Shown: in pieces, positions 8,226-16,972 of the stretch
Layout: the number at the start of each line of letters is the position of its first letter
How positions within the stretch are numbered: the first letter of the stretch is position 1
NCBI RefSeq assembly: GCF_036346105.1
Contig: NZ_CP107811.1
Span: 2,796,501 to 2,860,500 of the forward strand
Direction of reading: 5' to 3'
DNA from: Streptomyces sp. NBC_00539
GTDB taxonomy: Bacteria; Actinomycetota; Actinomycetes; Streptomycetales; Streptomycetaceae
Length of the DNA: 64,000 nucleotides
The notes under the pieces: generated by a model
Database searches by the model: none
What the model was told of the DNA's origin: nothing
What the model saw: only the letters and a program-made list of their open reading frames with translations
Made by a program: the position numbers and the translations under genes

Positions 8226-9102
8226 ACTCCGCCACCGGCGGCGTGTCGGGGTGTCCGTCGAGCCAGGCGACGCCGATCTCGCGGACCGCGCGGGGCGCCG
8301 TCACCGTCAGCTCCACCACACCGGGCCGGGCCACGGCGGGCGGCGGCAGCAGGGCCACGCCGAGACCGGCCGCGACGAGACCGCGCAGGGTTTCCGCCTC
8401 CTCGCCCTCGAAGGCGACCCGCGGGGTGAACCCGGCTTCCGCGCACAGGTCGTCGGTGATGCGGCGCAGCCCGTAGCCGGGCTCCAGCGTGACGAAGGTT
8501 TCCTCGGCGGCCTCGGCGAGGCGGATGCGCTTGCGTCCCGCGAGGCGGTGGTCGTCGGGCACGACCAGGCGCAGCCGCTGTTCGTCGAGCCGGCGGGCCA
8601 CCAGGTCGGGGGCGTCGGGGAGCGGGGAGGTCAGGCAGAGGTCGAGTTCCCCGGCCCGCAGCCGCTCCAGCATCGCCTCGCCGTAGTTCTGGACGAGGGA
8701 GAACCGGATCCTGGGGTGGTGGGCGCGGAAGGCGCGGATCAGGCCGGGCACGGTCTCGGAACCCAGGGTGTGCAGGAAGCCGAAGGCGACCTTGCCGGAG
8801 GCCGGGTCGGCGTCCTGCTGCACGGATTCGGCGGCGCGGGCGATCTCGCCGAGCGCCCGCTGGGCGGAGGCGAGGAAGGTGCGCCCGGCGGTGGTGAGGG
8901 CGACGGTGCGGCCCTTGCGGGCGAACAGCGTGACGGCCAGGTCCTGTTCGAGGCGGACCATGGCCCGGGACAGGGTGGACTGCGGCACGCCCAGTTCGTG
9001 CGCGGCGCGGGTGACGTGCTCGTGCCGGGCGACCGCGACGAAGTAGGCGAGCCGGGGGGCCAGCAGACTTGTCACGGGGATGTCTTCTTCGTAACGACTC
9101 AT
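8176..9102 (-). CDS. LysR family transcriptional regulator
   Basis: A 308-residue LysR-type regulator: an N-terminal winged HTH (LAYFVAVARHEHVTRAAHEL, LGVPQSTLSRAMVRLEQDL) followed by a two-lobed co-inducer domain (VAFGFLHTLGSETVPGLI onward). The ATG at 9102 was preferred over the ATG at 9108 because the GAGGT site is then 8 nt away rather than 2-3. It is divergent from an MFS exporter gene with about 100 bp between, the classic arrangement in which the LysR protein controls the transporter and itself. Confidence 0.9.
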   Translation of the reverse strand: MSRYEEDIPVTSLLAPRLAYFVAVARHEHVTRAAHELGVPQSTLSRAMVRLEQDLAVTLFARKGRTVALTTAGRTFLASAQRALGEIARAAESVQQDADPASGKVAFGFLHTLGSETVPGLIRAFRAHHPRIRFSLVQNYGEAMLERLRAGELDLCLTSPLPDAPDLVARRLDEQRLRLVVPDDHRLAGRKRIRLAEAAEETFVTLEPGYGLRRITDDLCAEAGFTPRVAFEGEEAETLRGLVAAGLGVALLPPPAVARPGVVELTVTAPRAVREIGVAWLDGHPDTPPVAEFKRFLMSRRGRLLPEP

Positions 9103-9142
9103 TGACATGCACCTCTCTGAGCTGTGTTGATGCATGAGTGGA

Positions 9143-9195
9143 TCGATTATCGCGAATCTGTGCATTGGACGCATGAAACGGCCCGGGTCTACGGT
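9143..9195 (+). promoter_or_regulatory. LysR-type boxes and probable leaderless MFS promoter
   Basis: Two T-N11-A dyads occur in the divergent gap: TCGATTATCGCGA (9143-9155) and TGCATTGGACGCA (9161-9173). TTGGAC (9165-9170) and TACGGT (9190-9195) could be -35 and -10 elements with a 19-bp spacer. The -10 then lies 6 nt before the MFS ATG at 9202, which has no ribosome site, suggesting a leaderless transcript. Confidence 0.45.
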
Positions 9196-9201
9196 CGGTA
9201 C

Positions 9202-10482
9202 ATGCCTCCCGCTCATACCGGGGCACCCGCCATCCCGGGTGCCTCCACCCCGTCGTCCCCCGCACCGCAGCCCCTCTCGCCCGGCCGCCCCGGCCACCGC
9301 CGGATGAGCTTCGCGCTCTTCGCCGCGGGACTGGCGACCTTCGCCCTCCTCTACTCCACGCAGGCGCTGCTGCCCGCGATCTCCGGTGACTTCGGCGTGA
9401 CGGCCGGTCAGGCGAGCTGGACGGTGTCCGCCGCCACCGGCGCGCTCGCGCTGTTCGTCCTGCCGCTCAGCGCCCTGTCCGAGCGGTTCGGGCGGACCCG
9501 GATGATGACCTGCGCGATGGCCCTGGCCGTCGGGGTAGGCCTGCTCGTCCCGTTCGCCCCGAGCCTGGAGTGGCTGGTGGCGCTGCGCGCGGTCCAGGGC
9601 GCGGCGATCGCCGGCATCCCCGCCTCCGCGATGGCGTACCTCGCCGAGGAGGTCCGGCCCAAGGCGCTGGTCGGCGCGATCGGCCTGTTCGTGGCGGGCA
9701 ACTCGATCGGCGGGATGAGCGGCCGGATCGTCACCGGCTGGGCGGCGCAGCTGTGGGGCTGGCGGGCCGGGCTGCTGACGGTCGGACTGATGGCGCTGGG
9801 CTGCGCGGTGGCGTTCGCGGTGCTGCTGCCCCGGGCGCGGTTCTTCCGGCCGGCGTCGCTGAACCCGCGCGCGGTGGGACGTACCGTCGCCGGGCACCTG
9901 CGCGATCCGCTGCTGCTGCGGCTGTACGGGATCGGCGCGCTGTTCATGACGGTGTTCGGGGCGGTGTACACGGTCATCGGGTACCGCCTGGTGGACGAGC
10001 CGTTCTCGCTGGGGCAGGGCGTCGTCGGGTCGGTGTTCCTGGTCTACCTGGTCGGTACGGTCTCCTCGGCGGCCGCGGGGCAGTTGGTGGCCCGGATAGG
10101 CCGGCGCGGCGCGCTGTACCTGGCGGTGACCACGACCGCGCTCGGGCTGCTGCTCTCGCTGGCGGACGCGCTGGCCGCCGTGCTGGCGGGCCTGGTGCTG
10201 ATCACGGCCGGGTTCTTCGCGGGCCACGCGGTGGCCTCCGCGGCGGTGAGCCGGACCGCCACGTCGGGGCGTGCGCAGGCGTCGGCGCTCTACCAGTCGG
10301 CGTACTACCTCGGTTCGAGCGCGGGCGGCACCCTCGGCGCGCTGGCCTACCACGCCTCCGGGTGGGCGGCCACGGTCGGGATCGCGCTGGTGGCGGTGGT
10401 GGGCGTCGCGTCGATCACCCTGTACGGGTCGCGCGTGGCGCGCGCCGAGCGCCGCCTGACCTCCCTGGCCGCGATGCGCTGA
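9202..10482 (+). CDS. MFS transporter
   Basis: About 426 residues with 12 predicted membrane helices and the MFS motif between helices 2 and 3 (SERFGRTRMM). A Pro/Ala-rich N-terminal tail of about 35 residues precedes the first helix. The ATG at 9202 was chosen from the promoter arrangement; further in-frame starts upstream would place a tryptophan-rich segment in front. The sequence resembles the arabinose-efflux/Bcr type, usually exporters of drugs or metabolites. Control by the divergent LysR protein is likely but unproven. Confidence 0.88.
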   Translation: MPPAHTGAPAIPGASTPSSPAPQPLSPGRPGHRRMSFALFAAGLATFALLYSTQALLPAISGDFGVTAGQASWTVSAATGALALFVLPLSALSERFGRTRMMTCAMALAVGVGLLVPFAPSLEWLVALRAVQGAAIAGIPASAMAYLAEEVRPKALVGAIGLFVAGNSIGGMSGRIVTGWAAQLWGWRAGLLTVGLMALGCAVAFAVLLPRARFFRPASLNPRAVGRTVAGHLRDPLLLRLYGIGALFMTVFGAVYTVIGYRLVDEPFSLGQGVVGSVFLVYLVGTVSSAAAGQLVARIGRRGALYLAVTTTALGLLLSLADALAAVLAGLVLITAGFFAGHAVASAAVSRTATSGRAQASALYQSAYYLGSSAGGTLGALAYHASGWAATVGIALVAVVGVASITLYGSRVARAERRLTSLAAMR

Positions 10483-10632
10483 TACGACGTGCGATGCGCC
10501 GATACGACGGCGTGCCCACGCGCCCGTACGACATCGGTACGAGGTGATTTACGAAAGCCCGGAGCCCATCACGCTCCGGGCTCCGGCACGTTCGGCCCCC
10601 GGGCGGGGAAGGGATGCGGTGGGGAGGCGCAT

Positions 10633-11349
10633 GTGGAATCCACACGGAACCGACGGACGCGTACGAGGGGCCGGGCGGCGGCACTGGTGGCCGCGGCGGT
10701 GGCCCTGGCGGCGCCGCTGCTGGTCGTCGGGGGCGGGACGGCGCGGGCCGCTTCCTGCACCGCGACCACCGGGCCCTACCAGCGGCAGGTCGAGCAGTTC
10801 CTGGGGCGGCCGGTGGACGGCGTGCAGTCGGCGGCCGACTGCACGGCCATCAGGTCGTTCCAGGCGACGTACGGCATCACCCCGGCCGCGGGGTACGCCG
10901 GGCCGCTGACCTGGCAGACGATGAGCGTGATGCTGGCGCAGCGGGCGGCCGGCACCACCCCCAACCGGGACGGCTCGTGCCCGGTCGACCTGGGGCGGAT
11001 CGCCTGCGTGGACCTGACGCGCCAGCTGAGCTGGGTGCAGGACGGCGGGAAACTGGTCTACGGCCCGGTGCCGGTGCGCACGGGCAAGGACGGGACCGAG
11101 ACCCGGACCGGTCACAAGAAGATCTACTACCGCGACATCGACTTCTGGTCGACGCTCTACGACGTGGCGATGCCGTACGCGCAGTTCTTCGACGGCGGCA
11201 TCGCCTTCCACTCCGTCGAGAAGAGCATGTGGAGCCCGCCCGGCTCCGGCGGCTGCGTCAACATGCGCCCGGCGGACGCCAAGGCCTACTGGAACCTGCT
11301 CCGCAACGGGGACGACGTCTACGTGTACGGGCGCAAGCCCGGCACCTGA
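10633..11349 (+). CDS. L,D-transpeptidase with peptidoglycan-binding domain, secreted
   Basis: A 238-residue exported protein: signal peptide (residues 1-40, ending TARAA), a peptidoglycan-binding segment (about 45-100), and a YkuD catalytic domain with His193 in AFHSVEK and the nucleophile Cys208 in GSGGCVNM. It makes 3-3 crosslinks or attaches proteins in peptidoglycan outside the membrane. The start is the GTG at 10633, 5 nt after GGGAGG; the ATG two bases earlier is out of frame. A second YkuD protein is encoded at 30849. Confidence 0.88.
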   Translation: MESTRNRRTRTRGRAAALVAAAVALAAPLLVVGGGTARAASCTATTGPYQRQVEQFLGRPVDGVQSAADCTAIRSFQATYGITPAAGYAGPLTWQTMSVMLAQRAAGTTPNRDGSCPVDLGRIACVDLTRQLSWVQDGGKLVYGPVPVRTGKDGTETRTGHKKIYYRDIDFWSTLYDVAMPYAQFFDGGIAFHSVEKSMWSPPGSGGCVNMRPADAKAYWNLLRNGDDVYVYGRKPGT

Positions 11350-11465
11350 GCGTCCCCCCGGGCGGCACCCGAACCGTTCCCCGCGCGGCGCCGGACGGCC
11401 GGGCTGCCGTTGTCAGACACCTCCGGTAGTTTTCGACGTAGTGGAACTACTGGGGGACGGCAGCC

Positions 11466-12473
11466 ATGAGTGACCTCGCGACCAGCCCGGATCTCGATTC
11501 GGCGATGGACCGCTACCGGGTCGAGCTCACCGGTTACTGCTACCGGATGCTCGGCTCGTCCTTCGACGCCGAGGACGCGGTGCAGGACACGTACCTGCGC
11601 GCCTGGCGCGCCTACGACAAGTTCGAGGGCCGCTCCTCGCTGCGGTCCTGGCTGTACCGGATCGCCACCAACGTCTGCCTGGACCTGCTGAACGCCGGGA
11701 ACAAGCGCGCCCGGCCGATGGACCTCGGCGCGCCGCAGCACCAGGCGTCGGCCGTGCTGAGCGAGCGGCCCGAGGTGACGTGGCTGGAGCCGGTGCCGGA
11801 CGGACGGGTGCTGCCGCAGACCGCCGATCCGGCCGAGGCGGCGCTGGCGAAGGAGTCCGTCCGGCTCGCCTTCGTGGCCGCGCTCCAGCACCTGCCGGCG
11901 AAGCAGCGGGCCGTGCTGATCCTGCGCGAGGTGCTGGCCTGGAAGGCGGACGAGGTCGCGACGCTGCTGGACACGACGGTGGCGTCGGTCAACAGCGCCC
12001 TCCAGCGGGCGCGGGCCACCCTCGCCGGCCGGGGGATCCGGGCGAGCGATCCGGCGGACCCTTTGGACGCGGACCAGGCGAAGCTGCTGGAGCGGTACCT
12101 GAGTGCCTTCGAGGCGTACGACATCTCCCGGCTGACCGCCCTGCTGCACGAGGACGCGGTGCTGTCGATGCCTCCGTTCGACCTGTGGCTCCAGGGGCAC
12201 GCGGACATCGCCGCGTGGCACCTGAACCAGGGCATCGGCTGCAAGGGGTCCCGGCTCGTCCCGACGACGGCGAACGGCATGCCGGCCTTCGGCCAGTACC
12301 GCCCGCGGGAGGACGGCCGGCCGGGGCACGAGCCGTGGGCGCTCCAGGTGCTGGAGATATCAGAGGGGAAGATCGTCGGCCTGAACGCCTTCCTGGACAC
12401 CGCCCGGTGGTTCCCGCTGTTCGGGCTCCCCGAGCAGCTCGACGAGTCCTACGAGGTCCAGCAGGGCGCGTAG
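11466..12473 (+). CDS. ECF sigma factor with C-terminal SnoaL-like domain
   Basis: A 335-residue sigma-70 family factor. Region 2 is at about residues 20-75 (RMLGSSFDAEDAVQDTYLRA), region 4 at about 145-190 (LPAKQRAVLILREVLAWKA), and the last 120 residues form a SnoaL/NTF2-like domain (LLERYLSAFEAYDISRLTAL). ECF factors with such a tail usually lack a classical membrane anti-sigma factor and are thought to be controlled through the tail itself. The 3' end overlaps the convergent STAS gene by 114 bp. Confidence 0.9.
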   Translation: MSDLATSPDLDSAMDRYRVELTGYCYRMLGSSFDAEDAVQDTYLRAWRAYDKFEGRSSLRSWLYRIATNVCLDLLNAGNKRARPMDLGAPQHQASAVLSERPEVTWLEPVPDGRVLPQTADPAEAALAKESVRLAFVAALQHLPAKQRAVLILREVLAWKADEVATLLDTTVASVNSALQRARATLAGRGIRASDPADPLDADQAKLLERYLSAFEAYDISRLTALLHEDAVLSMPPFDLWLQGHADIAAWHLNQGIGCKGSRLVPTTANGMPAFGQYRPREDGRPGHEPWALQVLEISEGKIVGLNAFLDTARWFPLFGLPEQLDESYEVQQGA

Positions 12474-12728
12474 CTGCGGCGCGGCCCCGGCCAGGCTGAG
12501 GCGGACCCCGGCACGGCGGGCGGCGAGCGCCAGGCGGGCGAGCCCGTCCACCTCGGCGAGCCCGGTGGCGGTGAGCGCCCCGGCTGCGCACACCACCCAC
12601 AGGGGGCGGGGGCCGTCGCGGCACAGAGCGTCGAGCCGCCCGGCGTCCTCGGGCGTCACGCCGGGGCCGGGCAGCACCAGTCTTCTGATCTCCACGAGGG
12701 GTTGACCGGGCCACGCCCCCGAACTCAT
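12360..12728 (-). CDS. STAS-domain protein (anti-anti-sigma-like)
   Basis: A 122-residue protein with a STAS fold pattern: strand VEIRRLVLPGPG, a central segment PLWVVCAAGALTATGLAEVDGLARL, and RRAGVRLSLAGAAPQLRALLDLVGL. In SpoIIAA-type proteins a Ser or Thr after the central strand is phosphorylated; here the matching position is near ALTATG, so a Thr may serve. The last 38 codons lie antisense to the sigma gene's 3' end, so the true functional end may be shorter. It may regulate a sigma factor; a link to the overlapping one is only positional. Confidence 0.65.
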   Translation of the reverse strand: MSSGAWPGQPLVEIRRLVLPGPGVTPEDAGRLDALCRDGPRPLWVVCAAGALTATGLAEVDGLARLALAARRAGVRLSLAGAAPQLRALLDLVGLVELLGEPEQREPPGGVQEGVQADDLPL

Positions 12729-12821
12729 CGGTACCGGCCCGTCGGCCGGGCGGACAGCCGTCGGCGCGGCTCCGGACGGGGAGCCGCGCCGACGGGGTTC
12801 AGTGCCCTTTCCGGGTGCCGG

Positions 12822-14099
12822 TCAGGCGATGCGGTCCAGCACGATCGGGTTCGCGGTGAAGGCGGTGCCCGCCGGGGCGATGTCGTAGGAGCCTTCCAGG
12901 GCGGCCAGCGCGTACTCGAACTTCTCCGGGGTGTCGGTGTGCAGGGTCATCAGGGCCTGTCCCGCGGTGACCGTCTCGCCCGGCTTCGCGTGGAGCTCGA
13001 TGCCCGCACCCGCCTGGACGGGGTCCTCCTTGCGGGCGCGGCCAGCGCCCAGGCGCCAGGCGCCGACGCCCACCGCGTAGGCGTCCAGCCGGGTCAGGAC
13101 ACCGGAGGCGGGGGCGGTGACGACGTGGTGCTCGCGGGCGACGGGCAGGGTGGCGTCGGGGTCGCCGCCCTGGGCCGCGATCATCCGGCGCCACACGTCC
13201 ATGGCGGAGCCGTCGGCGAGGGCCTTCGCCGGGTCGGCGTCCTTGATGCCCGCCGCGTCCAGCATCTCCCGGGCCAGGGCCAGGGTCAGCTCCACGACGT
13301 CGGCGGGACCGCCGCCGGCGAGGACCTCGACCGACTCACGGACCTCCAGCGCGTTGCCTGCGGTCAGGCCGAGCGGGGTGGACATGTCGGTGAGCAGGGC
13401 GATCGTCTTGACGCCGCTGTCGGTGCCGAGGGCGACCATGGTGGAGGCGAGCTCGCGCGCGTCCTCGATGTTCTTCATGAAGGCGCCGGAGCCGACCTTC
13501 ACGTCCAGGACCAGCGAACCGGTGCCCTCCGCGATCTTCTTCGACATGATCGAGGAGGCGATCAGCGGGATCGCCTCGACCGTGCCGGTCACGTCGCGCA
13601 GCGCGTACAGCTTCTTGTCGGCGGGGGCCAGGCCGTCGCCCGCCGCGCAGATGACCGCGCCGGTGGTGTCGAGGACGTTCAGCATCTCCTCGTTGGAGAG
13701 CAGCGCCCGCCAGCCGGGGATGGACTCCAGCTTGTCCAGGGTTCCGCCGGTGTGGCCGAGACCCCGGCCGGAGAGCTGCGGCACGGCAGCGCCGCAGGCG
13801 GCGACGAGCGGGGCCAGGGGCAGGGTGATCTTGTCGCCGACGCCGCCCGTGGAGTGCTTGTCGGCGGTCGGGCGGGAGAGCGAGTCGAAGTTCATCCGCT
13901 CGCCGGAGGCGATCATCGCGGCGGTCCAGCGGGCGATCTCGGCCCGGTTCATGCCGTTCAGCAGGATGGCCATCGCCAGCGCCGACATCTGCTCGTCGGC
14001 CACGACTCCGCGCGTGTACGCGTCGATGACCCAGTCGATCTGTTCGGGGCTCAGTTCGCCGCGGTCGCGCTTGGTGCGGATGACGGAGATGACGTCCAT
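12822..14099 (-). CDS. deoA: thymidine phosphorylase
   Basis: A 425-residue pyrimidine nucleoside phosphorylase that splits thymidine or deoxyuridine with phosphate to base plus deoxyribose 1-phosphate. The signature GRGLGHTGGTLDKLESIPG lies near residue 115 and the phosphate-binding KHSTGGVGDK near 80; the C-terminal all-beta domain is complete. The ATG at 14099 is 13 bp from an operator half-palindrome. It is the last gene of the leftward salvage cluster, separated from cdd by a hairpin and the operator, so it probably has its own regulated promoter. Confidence 0.95.
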   Translation of the reverse strand: MDVISVIRTKRDRGELSPEQIDWVIDAYTRGVVADEQMSALAMAILLNGMNRAEIARWTAAMIASGERMNFDSLSRPTADKHSTGGVGDKITLPLAPLVAACGAAVPQLSGRGLGHTGGTLDKLESIPGWRALLSNEEMLNVLDTTGAVICAAGDGLAPADKKLYALRDVTGTVEAIPLIASSIMSKKIAEGTGSLVLDVKVGSGAFMKNIEDARELASTMVALGTDSGVKTIALLTDMSTPLGLTAGNALEVRESVEVLAGGGPADVVELTLALAREMLDAAGIKDADPAKALADGSAMDVWRRMIAAQGGDPDATLPVAREHHVVTAPASGVLTRLDAYAVGVGAWRLGAGRARKEDPVQAGAGIELHAKPGETVTAGQALMTLHTDTPEKFEYALAALEGSYDIAPAGTAFTANPIVLDRIA

Positions 14100-14112
14100 G
14101 GAGTGCTTCCTT

Positions 14113-14124
14113 CTACGCGCATAG
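14113..14124. promoter_or_regulatory. CTACGCGCATAG operator, deoA copy
   Basis: This copy differs from the CTACGCGCGTAG palindrome by one base (CAT for CGT in the second half). It lies just upstream of the deoA start on the minus strand, at the same kind of distance as the add copy. Confidence 0.65.
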
Positions 14125-14156
14125 AGAGAGGTGGGGAGGATGTGACGGAAGAAAGA

Positions 14157-14193
14157 CGACGGTCCTCCGCCCGGGAGGGGCGAAGGACCGTCG
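14157..14193 (-). terminator. hairpin between cdd and deoA
   Basis: A 16-bp stem with one mismatch (CGACGGTCC... / ...GGACCGTCG) around a 5-nt loop lies just after the cdd stop and before the deoA operator. It could terminate or attenuate the transporter-cdd transcript so that deoA depends on its own promoter. Confidence 0.6.
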
Positions 14194-14199
14194 CTGCGG

Positions 14200-14598
14200 C
14201 TATCTCAGGTGGTCGGGCCCGAAGGCCTGCGGGAGCATCGCCGCGAGCGGCAGGACGCCTTCCGGCGTCTCCACCTGGAGTTCGGGGCCGCCGAACTCGA
14301 AGAGCAGCTGCCGGCAGCGGCCGCACGGGACCAGGATCTCGCCCTTGCCGTCCACGCAGGTGAAGTGCGTGAGCCGGCCGCCGCCGGTGGCCTGGAGGGC
14401 GGACACCAGCCCGCACTCGGCGCACAGGCCCAGCCCGTAGCTGGCGTTCTCCACGTTGCAGCCGACGACCGTACGGCCGTCGTCGACCAGGGCGGCCACG
14501 CCGACCGGGAAGCCCGAGTACGGGGCGTACGCCCGTGCCATCGCCTCCCGGGCGGCCGTCCGCAGGGCCTCCCAGTCCACCGTGGCGTGCGGGCTCAC
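14200..14598 (-). CDS. cdd: cytidine deaminase
   Basis: A 132-residue homotetrameric-type zinc deaminase converting cytidine or deoxycytidine to uridine or deoxyuridine. Zinc ligands and the catalytic Glu are visible in CAECG (near residue 53) and PCGRC (near 90), the three-cysteine version. Substrate contacts NVENASYG lie near 44. It starts with GTG, overlapping the upstream permease stop by 4 nt (GTGA), which indicates translational coupling with the nucleoside importer. Confidence 0.95.
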   Translation of the reverse strand: MSPHATVDWEALRTAAREAMARAYAPYSGFPVGVAALVDDGRTVVGCNVENASYGLGLCAECGLVSALQATGGGRLTHFTCVDGKGEILVPCGRCRQLLFEFGGPELQVETPEGVLPLAAMLPQAFGPDHLR

Positions 14599-15860
14599 TT
14601 GCCCTGGCCCTTGCGGTACGGCAGGCCGTCCGCCTTCGGCATCCGCAGCCGCTGCGCCGACAGGGCGAGCACGAGCAGCGTCGTGACGTACGGGGCGGCG
14701 TCCACGAACTGGCTCGGGACGGCGTCGGTGAGCGCGTACCAGAGGAAGAGGCCGGCGGCGCAGGCGGCGGCGATGCCCGCCTGTACGTGCTTCTTCTTGT
14801 ACAGCTGCCAGGCGACGACGAGCACGAGCAGGATCGCCAGGAGCAGGAGCATGGCGTGGACGTTCTCGGAGCCGCCGCGCAGCCGGAGGCTGTAGGTGAA
14901 GCCGAAGAGGCCCGAGCCGAGGGCCATGCCGCCCGGCATCCAGTTGCCGAAGATCATCGCGGCGAGACCGATGTAGCCGCGGCCGCCGGTCTGGCCCTCC
15001 TGGTAGATGCCGGTGGAGACGATCGCGAGGAACGCGCCGCCGAGACCGGCCATCGCGCCGGAGACGACGACGGCGATGTACTTGTACTTGTAGACGTTGA
15101 CGCCGAGGGACTCGGCGGCGATCGGGTTCTCACCGCAGGAGCGCAGGCGCAGACCGAAGGAGGTCCGCCACAGGACCCACCAGGTGGCCGGGACCAGCAG
15201 GACCGCGACCACGGTCAGCAGCGAGAGGTTGGTGACCAGCCCGCCGAGGATCCCGGCGATGTCCGAGAGCAGGAACCAGTGCTTGCCCTGGAGGGTGGAC
15301 AGCCAGTGCGAGAGCCCCGGGATGGTGATCTCGGTGATCGGCTCGATGCGCGGGGACTGCTTGGAGGAACCGCCCGGGACCGTGTCGAAGGTGAAGTTCG
15401 ACAGGTACTGGGTGAAGCCGACCGCCAGGATGTTCACGGCCACACCGGAGACGATGTGGTTGACGTTGAACGTCACGGTGATGATCGCGTGCAGCAGGCC
15501 GCCGATGGCGCCGCCGACGATGCCCATGAGGACACCGGTCCACGGACCCCACTGGTAGCCGGCCCAGGCGCCGAACCAGGTGCCCAGGATCATCATGCCT
15601 TCGAGGCCGATGTTGACCACGCCCGCGCGCTCGGCCCACAGACCGCCGAGGCCCGCGAGGGCGATCGGCACGGCGAGCTGGAGGGCGCCGGAGACCTGAC
15701 CGACGGAGGTCAGGTCGTCGGCTCCGGAAATGATCCGGACCAGGGAGATCAGGGCGATTCCGCCCGCGATCATCAGCAGGATCCAGGGCAGGGTGAGCTT
15801 GCGGCGGCCGCCGCCCTTCTTGGGCGCGGCGCTCGTCGCGGAAACGGTGCTGGTGCTCAC
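14595..15860 (-). CDS. nucleoside ABC transporter permease (second)
   Basis: About 421 residues with eight to ten membrane helices and the branched-chain/ribose-type permease signature (GVVNIGLEGMMILGTWFGAW, then SLGVNVYKYKY, the cytoplasmic loop that contacts the ATPase). An extra pair of helices at the C-terminus is typical of the nucleoside-importer member. Gene order ATPase, permease, permease, cdd with 4-nt overlaps marks one operon. The paired BMP lipoprotein and salvage enzymes point to nucleosides as substrate. Confidence 0.9.
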   Translation of the reverse strand: MSTSTVSATSAAPKKGGGRRKLTLPWILLMIAGGIALISLVRIISGADDLTSVGQVSGALQLAVPIALAGLGGLWAERAGVVNIGLEGMMILGTWFGAWAGYQWGPWTGVLMGIVGGAIGGLLHAIITVTFNVNHIVSGVAVNILAVGFTQYLSNFTFDTVPGGSSKQSPRIEPITEITIPGLSHWLSTLQGKHWFLLSDIAGILGGLVTNLSLLTVVAVLLVPATWWVLWRTSFGLRLRSCGENPIAAESLGVNVYKYKYIAVVVSGAMAGLGGAFLAIVSTGIYQEGQTGGRGYIGLAAMIFGNWMPGGMALGSGLFGFTYSLRLRGGSENVHAMLLLLAILLVLVVAWQLYKKKHVQAGIAAACAAGLFLWYALTDAVPSQFVDAAPYVTTLLVLALSAQRLRMPKADGLPYRKGQGK

Positions 15861-16972
15861 GCCGCGACCTCCTTGTTGTCGGTCTTGAGGGCGTGGCCGG
15901 CGGCCAGCTCTTCGCCGACCTTCTGCTGCTGGCGGCGGATGCCGTAGCGGCGGACGAGCTCGTAGCTGACGACGACGGCGATCACGATCAGGCCCTGCAG
16001 GATCGTGCCGATCTCCTTGGCGTAGCCGTTCTGGTCGAGACCGGCGGAGGCCTTGTCGATGAAGGCGATCAGGAGTGCCGAGAAGAAGATGCCGAGGGGG
16101 TTGTTCCGGCCGAGCAGGGCGATGGTGATGCCGGTGAAGCCGATGCCCAGCGGGAAGGACAGGTTGTAGGTGTGCGACTCGCCGAGCAGCAGCGGCATGC
16201 CCGTCAGGCCGGCGACCGCGCCGGAGATGAGCATCGACGTCATGATCATCTTCTTGGCGTCCACACCGGAGGCCTGGGCGGCGGTCTCACTGGCGCCCGT
16301 GGCGCGCAGGTCGAAGCCGAAGCGGGTCCGGTTCAGCACGAACCAGTAGACGATGCCGAGGGCGAAGGCCACGAAGGTGAAGCCGTAGATGTCGCCGCCG
16401 GACAGCGGGAGCGACGGGAACCAGCCCGACTCGGGGATGTCACCGGTGGTGAGGTCGTTGGAACCGGCCGGCTGGACGCCGAAGTTCTTCGGCAGGATCA
16501 GCCAGGCGATCAGCGAGGTCGCGATGGCGTTGAGCATGATCGTGGAGACGACCTCGCTCACGCCGCGGCGCGCCTTGAGGGCGCCCGCGATACCGGCCCA
16601 GAAGGCACCCGTGAGCATGGCGACGACCACGATCAGCAGGACGTGCAGCGGACCGGGCAGCGAGACCGCCGTGCCGACCACCGCGGAGATCATCGCCGCG
16701 AGGCGGTACTGGCCGTCGACGCCGATGTTGAAGAGGTTCATCCGGAAGCCGATGGCGACGGCCAGGGCTGCCAGGTAGTAAATGCCGGCCTGGTTGATGA
16801 TCAGGACCTGGATGTCCTCGTAACCGGCCTGTTCGATCATGATGCGCAGCGGGTCGATCGGGTCGACACCCGACGCGGCCAGCACGATCACGGTCAGCAC
16901 CAAGGCGCTGACCAGCGCGAGCACCGGTCCGGCGACCGAGAGCAGCAGCCGGTCCTTGTCGAGTTTCTTCAT
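15857..16972 (-). CDS. nucleoside ABC transporter permease (first)
   Basis: A 371-residue permease with about nine membrane helices. The conserved segments FRMNLFNIGVDGQYRLAAM and ATGASETAAQASGVDAKK mark the BPD_transp_2 family, as in BMP-type purine and pyrimidine nucleoside importers. It overlaps the ATPase stop by 4 nt and the second permease start by 4 nt, so the three transporter genes are translationally coupled. The ATG at 16972 gives a short cytoplasmic start (KKLDKDRLLL) followed by the first helix. Confidence 0.92.
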   Translation of the reverse strand: MKKLDKDRLLLSVAGPVLALVSALVLTVIVLAASGVDPIDPLRIMIEQAGYEDIQVLIINQAGIYYLAALAVAIGFRMNLFNIGVDGQYRLAAMISAVVGTAVSLPGPLHVLLIVVVAMLTGAFWAGIAGALKARRGVSEVVSTIMLNAIATSLIAWLILPKNFGVQPAGSNDLTTGDIPESGWFPSLPLSGGDIYGFTFVAFALGIVYWFVLNRTRFGFDLRATGASETAAQASGVDAKKMIMTSMLISGAVAGLTGMPLLLGESHTYNLSFPLGIGFTGITIALLGRNNPLGIFFSALLIAFIDKASAGLDQNGYAKEIGTILQGLIVIAVVVSYELVRRYGIRRQQQKVGEELAAGHALKTDNKEVAA

